Below, one piece after another: positions 5,540 to 10,369 of a stretch of 10,369 nt of DNA (position 1 is its first letter; each line of letters starts with the position of its first letter). Source of the stretch: Anaerolineae bacterium. Its GTDB lineage: Bacteria > Chloroflexota > Anaerolineae > UBA1429. Where the stretch lies: assembly GCA_007118555.1 (NCBI GenBank), contig SKRJ01000456.1:1-10369 (forward strand), given 5' to 3'. Both the position numbers and the translations under genes were made by a program. The notes under the pieces were generated by a model. It did not search any database and was not told where the DNA came from. It saw only the letters and a program-made list of their open reading frames with translations.

Positions 5540-6610
5540 ATGATCGAATCCACCGAACTGCTCCGCCAGCTTTCGCAGGCCTCGGGTGTGACGGGCTATG
5601 AGGATGAGGTGCGCCAGTTGGTGCAAGAGGCCTGGGAACCCCTGGCAGACGAGATCCGCACCGATGCCCTGGGCAACCTCATCGCCGTCAAGCGGGGACA
5701 GGGCGATGGTCCCCGCCCCACCATCATGCTGGCCGCCCACATGGACGAGATCGGCCTGATGGTCTCGGCCATCGACGGCAATTTCGTCCGGTTCACCACC
5801 GTTGGCGGGGTGGACCTGCGCACCATCGTCGGCCAGGAGGTCACCGTCCACGGCACAGACCCGCTGCCCGGCATCGTGGCCAGCCGCCCGCCCCATATCC
5901 TCACCGCTCAGGAGCGCAGCCAGGTGATTCCCCTGGAAAAGCTGTTCATCGACGTGGGCCTGCCTGAGGAGACGCTGCAGCAGCGGGTGCATGTGGGCGA
6001 CCTGATCACCATGCGCCGCGAGATGATCTCGCTGGCAGGCGAGTTCGTCGCGGGCAAGGCCATCGACGATCGCGCCGGCGTCGTCTCGCTGACCGTGTGC
6101 CTCGACATGCTCCAGGGCATGCGCCACACCTGGGACGTTTATGCGGTCGCCACCACCCAGGAAGAGATCGGCCTGCGTGGCGCCACCGTGAGCGCCTATG
6201 GCCTCGCCCCCGACATCAGTATCGCCGTGGATGTGGGCTTTGGCAAGCAGCAGGGCGTCTCTGATAGCAAGATCATCGATATGGATGCCGGGCCCGCCAT
6301 CGCCATGGGGCCCAATGTCCACCCCAAGATGCACGAGCGCCTGGTGGCCACGGGCAAACAGTACGAGCTCAAGTACCAGACCGAGGTCATCGCCGGACGA
6401 TCCGGCACCGACGGCTGGGCCATGCAGGTGTCCCGTGAGGGCATCCCCACGGCTGTGCTCTCGATCCCCCTGCGCTACATGCATACTACCGTAGAGACAA
6501 TCTGCACGCGAGACATTGAGCGTACAGGCCGCCTGATGGCGCTCTTTATCGCCGGGCTCGACGAGGCTTTTCTCGGCGAGATGGGTATTGAGAAAGGAGC
6601 CGGCGCGTGA
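5540..6610 (+). CDS. M42 family metallo-aminopeptidase, first of three
   Basis: Cytosolic two-metal aminopeptidase of the M42 (TET / FrvX / glutamyl aminopeptidase) family, 356 residues, normal length. Metal and catalytic motifs are all visible: His67 in AAHMDEIG, bridging Asp176 in AIDDRAG, general base Glu208 and ligand Glu209 in TTQEEIGLRG, Asp231 in IAVDVGFG, and His315 in RYMHTT. Residues about 72-165 form the PA-like insert used in oligomer contacts. The SGTDGWAMQVS motif (288-298) places it in a different M42 branch from its two neighbours. ATG 5540 follows GAGAGGTG. The stop overlaps the next start as GTGA (6607-6610). M42 enzymes usually form dodecamers that trim short peptides left by proteases; the residue preference here cannot be read from sequence. 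Confidence 0.93.
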   Translation: MIESTELLRQLSQASGVTGYEDEVRQLVQEAWEPLADEIRTDALGNLIAVKRGQGDGPRPTIMLAAHMDEIGLMVSAIDGNFVRFTTVGGVDLRTIVGQEVTVHGTDPLPGIVASRPPHILTAQERSQVIPLEKLFIDVGLPEETLQQRVHVGDLITMRREMISLAGEFVAGKAIDDRAGVVSLTVCLDMLQGMRHTWDVYAVATTQEEIGLRGATVSAYGLAPDISIAVDVGFGKQQGVSDSKIIDMDAGPAIAMGPNVHPKMHERLVATGKQYELKYQTEVIAGRSGTDGWAMQVSREGIPTAVLSIPLRYMHTTVETICTRDIERTGRLMALFIAGLDEAFLGEMGIEKGAGA

Positions 6611-7656
6611 TTCTGGAAACACTATCCAATGCGCGCGGCGTCTCGGGCAACGAGGCCGCCGTGCGCGACCTGATCCTGGAGGCGGTGCGCGAGCAGATCG
6701 ATGAGCATCAGGTGGACGCCCTGGGCAACCTGATCTGCCTGAAAAAGGCCCGCGCAGAGGGCGATGGACAGCCGCTGCGTGTCATGGTCGCCGCACACAT
6801 GGACGAGATCGGCCTGATCGTGACCGGCATCAACAGCGATGGCTCCCTCTCGTTCGACAAGGTGGGTGGCATCGACGACCGGGTCATGCTCTCCAAGCAG
6901 GTGCTCGTAGGCGACAACGCCGTCCCCGGCGTGATCGGGTACGCCCCCATCCATCTGATCTCACCCTCGGAGCGTCTCAAGGCCCCTGATATGAGCAAGG
7001 CCGTGATCGACATTGGCGCGGCCAACAAAGGGGCCGCCGAAGGCCTGGTCAACATCGGCGACTATGTCACGTTCCATGCCACCTACCAGCAACTCGACAA
7101 CGAGCGCCTGCGCACCGCCAAGGGCAAGGCCTTTGACGACCGGGCCGGCTGCGCCGTGCTGGTGGAGCTGCTCCAGAGCGATTATCCGGTGGATCTCTAC
7201 GCGGCGTTCACGGCCCAGGAAGAGGTGGGGCTGCGTGGCGCCCAGGTGGCGGCTTATCGCATCAACCCCGACGTGGCCATCGCCCTTGAGGGCACCATCT
7301 GCGACGATCTGCCCAAGGAAAAGGACGACGACAGCAGCCCGGTGACGCAACTGGGCCAGGGCCCGGCCATCACCTTTATGGATCGCAGCTTTATCGCCGA
7401 CCGCCGCCTGGTGGACCTGCTGATCCGCATGGCCCAGCAGCACGACATCCCCTACCAGTTCAAGCAGGCTGTGTCGGGCGGCACCGACGCGGGCGCCATG
7501 CATCTGGCGCGCGAGGGCGTCCCCTCGGTCGCCGTCGCTGTGCCCTCGCGCTACATCCACGCGCCGGTGAGCCTGCTCAGCCTCAATGATTTCGACCATA
7601 CGGTGCAGCTCGTTCGGGCTGCCCTGTCAGCGCTCCAAGGAGGCCTACCATCATGA
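6607..7656 (+). CDS. M42 family metallo-aminopeptidase, second of three
   Basis: 349-residue cytosolic M42 aminopeptidase. Motifs: His64 in AAHMDEIG, Asp177 in KAFDDRAG, Glu205/Glu206 in TAQEEVGLRG, His318 in RYIHAP. The fourth metal position is Glu228 in IALEGTICDD instead of the Asp found in the first and third genes; this Glu-Gly-Thr form occurs in one known M42 branch, so activity is still expected. A run KEKDDDSS (237-244) follows it. The SGGTDAGAMHL motif (290-300) is the usual type. Starts at GTG 6607 inside the previous stop, with AAGGAG (6594-6599) seven bases upstream, and ends in ATGA (7653-7656) shared with the next gene. The overlaps point to coupled translation and fixed amounts of the three subunits. 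Confidence 0.93.
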   Translation: MILETLSNARGVSGNEAAVRDLILEAVREQIDEHQVDALGNLICLKKARAEGDGQPLRVMVAAHMDEIGLIVTGINSDGSLSFDKVGGIDDRVMLSKQVLVGDNAVPGVIGYAPIHLISPSERLKAPDMSKAVIDIGAANKGAAEGLVNIGDYVTFHATYQQLDNERLRTAKGKAFDDRAGCAVLVELLQSDYPVDLYAAFTAQEEVGLRGAQVAAYRINPDVAIALEGTICDDLPKEKDDDSSPVTQLGQGPAITFMDRSFIADRRLVDLLIRMAQQHDIPYQFKQAVSGGTDAGAMHLAREGVPSVAVAVPSRYIHAPVSLLSLNDFDHTVQLVRAALSALQGGLPS

Positions 7657-8666
7657 AGGAACTGATCCGCCAACTGGTCGAAGCGTACGGCCCTTCGGGG
7701 CACGAGGGCCAGATACGGGCCCTGATCGAGGAACAGGTGGCGCCGCATGTTGACGATGTGCGCACCGACGCCATGGGCAACCTGATCGCCCTCAAGCGGG
7801 GGCGCCCGGAGGCCGGCGGGGGTGGCAAATCCGTCATGGTCGCGGCCCATATGGACGAGATTGGGCTGGTCGTGACCTACATCGACGAGAAGGGGTTCCT
7901 GCGGTTCGCCCCCACGGGCGGCGTCTCGCCAATGACCCTGGTGGGCAGCCGGGTGCGCTTTGCCAACGGCGCCAGCGGCGTCATCGGCTGGGAGAAATGG
8001 ATGCGGCCCGAGGGGGCCACCAGCCGCCCCGACCTGTCCGAGCTGTATATCGACGTGGGCGCCACGAGCCGCGACGATGCGCCGGTGGGCGTGGGCGACG
8101 CCGCGGGGTTCGTGCGTCCCTTTGAGGATCTGGGCCAACGCCTGATCGCCAAGTCGATGGACAACCGTATCAGTTGCGCCGTGGCCATGCAGGCCCTGTT
8201 TGACCTGGGCGACAGCCCCAACGACCTCTACTTTTGCTTTACCGCCCAAGAAGAGGTGGGCACCCGGGGTGCCGTCACAGCCTCCTACGGGATCGATCCC
8301 GATCTCGGGCTGGCCGTGGATGTGACACTGGTGGGCGATACACCCAAGGCGCGGCCCATGGCCGTTTCACTGGGCGAGGGCCCCGCCATCAAGATCATGG
8401 ATTCGGGCATGTTGGCCCATCCCGGCGTGGTGCGCTGGATGATGGAGACCGCCGACGCGCTAGGCATCCCTTATCAGCGTGAGGTGCTGCAGGGCGGAAG
8501 CACAGACGCCCGCTCGATTCAGCTCTCTCGCGCCGGTGTGCCATCAGGCTGCCTCTCGATCCCCTGCCGCTATGTGCATACGCCCTCCGAGATGGTCGAC
8601 TATGGCGATGTGCAGCAGGCCGTGAGCCTGCTGGTCGAGCTGCTTGGCCAGGAGATTGCGCTGTAA
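7653..8666 (+). CDS. M42 family metallo-aminopeptidase, third of three
   Basis: 337-residue cytosolic M42 aminopeptidase, slightly shorter than its neighbours. Motifs: His66 in AAHMDEIG, Asp170 in KSMDNRIS (DNR in place of DDR, a known variant that keeps the bridging Asp), Glu200/Glu201 in TAQEEVGTRG, Asp223 in AVDVTLVGDT, and His309 in RYVHTPSEMVD. GGSTDARSIQLS (281-292) replaces the usual GGTDA. These differences put it in a third M42 branch, so the three genes are not recent copies of one another. ATG 7653 overlaps the previous stop and has AAGGAGG (7637-7643) nine bases upstream. A strong terminator begins 17 bp after the stop and closes the operon. Substrate preference not readable. Confidence 0.93.
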   Translation: MKELIRQLVEAYGPSGHEGQIRALIEEQVAPHVDDVRTDAMGNLIALKRGRPEAGGGGKSVMVAAHMDEIGLVVTYIDEKGFLRFAPTGGVSPMTLVGSRVRFANGASGVIGWEKWMRPEGATSRPDLSELYIDVGATSRDDAPVGVGDAAGFVRPFEDLGQRLIAKSMDNRISCAVAMQALFDLGDSPNDLYFCFTAQEEVGTRGAVTASYGIDPDLGLAVDVTLVGDTPKARPMAVSLGEGPAIKIMDSGMLAHPGVVRWMMETADALGIPYQREVLQGGSTDARSIQLSRAGVPSGCLSIPCRYVHTPSEMVDYGDVQQAVSLLVELLGQEIAL

Positions 8667-8683
8667 CCCTCCTCCGACACAAG

Positions 8684-8722
8684 AACGGGGGCGTCTCACG
8701 CGAGGCGCCCCCGTTTTCGTTT
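8684..8722 (+). terminator. Intrinsic terminator of the M42 operon
   Basis: AACGGGGGCG (8684-8693) pairs with CGCCCCCGTT (8706-8715); a T/G wobble and CTC/GAG extend it to 14 bp with a four-base loop ACGC, followed by TTTTCGTTT counting from 8714. One of the clearest signals in the window. Confidence 0.93.
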
Positions 8723-8869
8723 CCTGAGGGGCCCCGCCCGCTCCCCGCTCGCTGGCCCATGCCGCGAGCGATTGAAGGAACGCCTCGTCCGATCTCCTCT
8801 GCCCCCTCACGCCCCTGATATACCATGCCTCCTATAGGAACTTGAGCCACGTAATAAAGCCCTCGCAGG
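8723..8869. other. Intergenic stretch, no gene seen
   Basis: Part of the 364-bp gap between the third M42 gene and the repeat-protein gene. I see no supported gene. It contains one 10-bp perfect palindrome TCCTATAGGA (8830-8839), which may be chance. The rest of the gap is terminator, promoter and leader, listed separately. Confidence 0.5.
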
Positions 8870-8901
8870 TGGTTGACAACCAGATTTTTACCGTCGATAA
8901 T
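8870..8901 (+). promoter_or_regulatory. Promoter of the repeat-protein gene with palindrome over the -35 box
   Basis: TTGACA (8873-8878), 17-bp spacer, GATAAT (8896-8901); start near 8908. The 13-bp palindrome TGGTTG-A-CAACCA (8870-8882) covers the whole -35 hexamer and is a candidate operator, although part of the symmetry is given by the TTGACA sequence itself. Confidence 0.65.
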
Positions 8902-8904
8902 ATG

Positions 8905-9030
8905 GGCGGCCTGCACGCCGCCTTTACGGATGACGGCTGCTGTCAGACAAGGCAACGGCAGGTTGGTACTCTGGAAAAGCTATGAATCGTGCCATCGAGT
9001 TGTTGGTAGCATGAAGCAGGAGGCATAAAC
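8905..9030 (+). promoter_or_regulatory. About 120-nt leader of the repeat-protein gene
   Basis: Opens with a perfect hairpin GGCGGC (8905-8910) / GCCGCC (8917-8922) followed by TTT at or just past the predicted start. Downstream, GCTAT and GTAGC (near 8979 and 9006) can pair. I compared it by eye with c-di-GMP and other common riboswitches and could not match one. It ends with AGGAGG (9018-9023), seven bases before ATG 9031. Confidence 0.35.
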
Positions 9031-10369
9031 ATGCGACACAGGATGATTGCTCTTGTCGGCATTTCGATCATGATCGTGCTTGTGAGTCTGGGCTCTTGGG
9101 CGGCGCCCAGGGTGGCAACGGCTGCGGAGCCTAGCGCTACAGGAATCGAGCTGGTCAAGACGGTCGGTCTTGACCCTGCGCAGTGTGCAGAAACGAGTGA
9201 GATCACGGTTACACCCGGTACGATGGTGACCTACTGCTTTGAGGTCACCAACAATACCGGGTCGGCGTTGAACCGCCACAGTCTGGCCGACACACACCTG
9301 GGGACAGTCTTTACCAGCCTCGAGATGTCTGTACCCCCACAGCAGAGCAGATTCGTGACGGTGACGTCTGTGATCACAGAGACGACGACCAACTCGGCCG
9401 TCTGGTCGGCCTGGACCCCGGGATCGCCGGGTATCTTTACGGACGCGGACAGCGCTACCGTGACCGTTATCGACGCGCCAGCTATCGCGTTCACCAAGAC
9501 CGTGGGTCTGGATCCGGCCGTCTGTGCTACGACCGACGAGATCGCTGTGGGGCCGAACACGCCCGTCACCTACTGCTACGAGGTGACCAATACGGGCCAG
9601 GTGACGCTGAACCTGCACGACCTCGTGGACAGCGAGCTGGGCGTGCTCCTGGATGGCTTTGTGTTCGCGCTGGCGCCCCAGGAGAGCGTGTTTATCACCG
9701 ATACCGTCCTCATCACACAGACGACGGTCAATACGGCCACCTGGACGGCCTACAATCAAGGGCCCACCGACGTGGTCGAGGAGACCGATAGCGCTACGGT
9801 GACGGTTACCGACGTGCCAGCTATCGCGTTCACCAAGACCGTGGGTTTGGATCCGGCCATCTGTGCTACGACCGACGAGATCACTGTGGGGCCGAATACG
9901 CCCGTCACCTACTGCTACGAGGTGACCAATACGGGCCAGGTGACGCTGAACCTGCACGACCTCGTGGACAGCGAGCTGGGTGTGCTCCTGGACGGCTTTG
10001 TGTTCGCGCTGGCGCCCCAGGAGAGCGTGTTTATCACCGATACCGTCCTCATCACAGAGACGACGATCAATACGGCCACCTGGACGGCCTACAACCAAGG
10101 GCCCACCGACGTGGTCGAGGAGACCGATAGCGCTACGGTGACGGTGGTCCCGCCTTCGATCGCGTTCACCAAGACCGTGGGTCTGGACCCGACAGTGTGC
10201 GCGACTACGGACGAGATCACTGTGGGGCCGAATACGCCCGTCACCTACTGCTTTGAGGTGACCAACACCGGTCTGACGACGCTGAACCTGCACGACCTTG
10301 TGGACAGCGAGCTGGGCGTGCTCCTGGACGGCTTTGTGTTCGCGCTGGCGCCCCAGGAGAGCGTGTTTA
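9031..10369 (+). CDS. Secreted DUF11-like repeat protein (partial, 3' end outside window)
   Basis: Exported protein made of tandem beta-sandwich-type repeats, probably cell-surface or extracellular; function not known. ATG 9031 has AGGAGG seven bases upstream. Residues 1-31 are a signal peptide: MRHR, a hydrophobic core, and a probable cut in VATA/AEPS. From about 39 to the edge (446 complete codons) there are three full repeats and part of a fourth, each about 113 residues, opening with FTKTVGLDP, followed by a Cys, then TYCYEVTNTG, TLNLHDLVDSELG, ALAPQESVFIT and NTATWTAYNQGP, and closing with DSATVTV. TYCYEVTNTG and the repeat length resemble DUF11/DUF7507-type domains of bacterial surface proteins. 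Each repeat has two Cys that could form a disulphide. The first repeat is diverged; the second and third differ at only about four residues. No sorting signal is visible because the C-end is missing. Confidence 0.88.
   Translation, partial: MRHRMIALVGISIMIVLVSLGSWAAPRVATAAEPSATGIELVKTVGLDPAQCAETSEITVTPGTMVTYCFEVTNNTGSALNRHSLADTHLGTVFTSLEMSVPPQQSRFVTVTSVITETTTNSAVWSAWTPGSPGIFTDADSATVTVIDAPAIAFTKTVGLDPAVCATTDEIAVGPNTPVTYCYEVTNTGQVTLNLHDLVDSELGVLLDGFVFALAPQESVFITDTVLITQTTVNTATWTAYNQGPTDVVEETDSATVTVTDVPAIAFTKTVGLDPAICATTDEITVGPNTPVTYCYEVTNTGQVTLNLHDLVDSELGVLLDGFVFALAPQESVFITDTVLITETTINTATWTAYNQGPTDVVEETDSATVTVVPPSIAFTKTVGLDPTVCATTDEITVGPNTPVTYCFEVTNTGLTTLNLHDLVDSELGVLLDGFVFALAPQESVF
9142..10369 (+). 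repeat. Tandem coding repeats of about 339 bp
   Basis: Taking the Lys of TKTVGLDP as marker (codons at 9157, 9496, 9835, 10171), the spacings are 339, 339 and 336 bp. Units: 9142-9480 (diverged), 9481-9819, 9820-10155, and 10156 to the edge. Units two and three are nearly identical at the DNA level, including third bases, and unit four matches them closely in its DLVDSELG to ESVF part. This points to recent duplication or gene conversion and is a site where assemblies may collapse. Confidence 0.9.

Noticed and set aside
5165..6622. 485-codon minus-strand open frame opposite the first M42 gene
   Set aside because: His/Gly/Asp-rich shadow typical of GC-rich DNA; the plus strand encodes all M42 motifs with good start signals.
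8830..8839. 10-bp palindrome TCCTATAGGA
   Set aside because: Short, isolated, and not placed at a promoter; chance is a sufficient explanation.
8902..8985. 27-codon ORF (ATG 8902) in the repeat-protein leader
   Set aside because: Its ATG overlaps the -10 box and it has no ribosome-binding site; probably upstream of the transcript start.
8905..9017. c-di-GMP (GEMM) riboswitch in the repeat-protein leader
   Set aside because: The conserved GGCAAACC and GACGCAAAGCC blocks are not present.
8980..10293. 437-codon minus-strand open frame opposite the repeat protein
   Set aside because: Its repeats simply mirror the sense repeats; the sense frame has promoter, ribosome-binding site and signal peptide.

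Overview
The window looks like chromosomal DNA of a GC-rich bacterium, most likely a member of the Chloroflexota (Anaerolineae or relatives). This is inferred from a solute-binding lipoprotein with a long Glu/Val/Pro linker after the lipid-anchor cysteine, a membrane-anchored Thr/Pro-rich small protein, a run of three M42 aminopeptidases, and a secreted Cys-containing DUF11-like repeat protein. No mobile element, tRNA, rRNA or CRISPR array was seen.

Layout. (1) Positions 1-1079, minus strand: 5' part of a peptide-type ABC transporter substrate-binding lipoprotein, cut by the window edge. Its leader holds a 42-codon upstream ORF with an unusually strong Shine-Dalgarno, a consensus-like promoter and an inverted repeat touching the -35 box. 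(2) 1507-4673, plus strand: a promoter, an M-box (Mg2+) riboswitch with terminator and antiterminator, then two tandem mgtE Mg2+ transporter genes. The first mgtE must start at 1832; the open frame upstream of it is riboswitch. (3) 4761-8720, plus strand: a strong promoter, an unrecognised 101-residue protein, a small membrane-anchored Thr/Pro-rich protein that appears to start at CTG, and three M42 metallopeptidases joined by 4-nt start/stop overlaps, closed by a very good intrinsic terminator. (4) 8870-10369, plus strand: a promoter with a 13-bp palindrome over its -35 box, a 120-nt leader, and a secreted protein made of about 113-residue repeats, running off the right edge.

How the genes work together. 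The Mg2+ block is self-contained: low Mg2+ should favour the antiterminator and express both transporters, which themselves carry Mg2+-sensing cytosolic domains. The M42 block suggests coordinated production of three different cytosolic aminopeptidases, possibly assembled into one mixed TET-type particle that finishes peptide degradation; the nearby peptide-type binding protein would fit peptide use, but the two lie in different transcription units. I found no entirely new system. The most worthwhile leads are the upstream ORF, the CTG-start small protein, the triple M42 operon and the paired mgtE genes.
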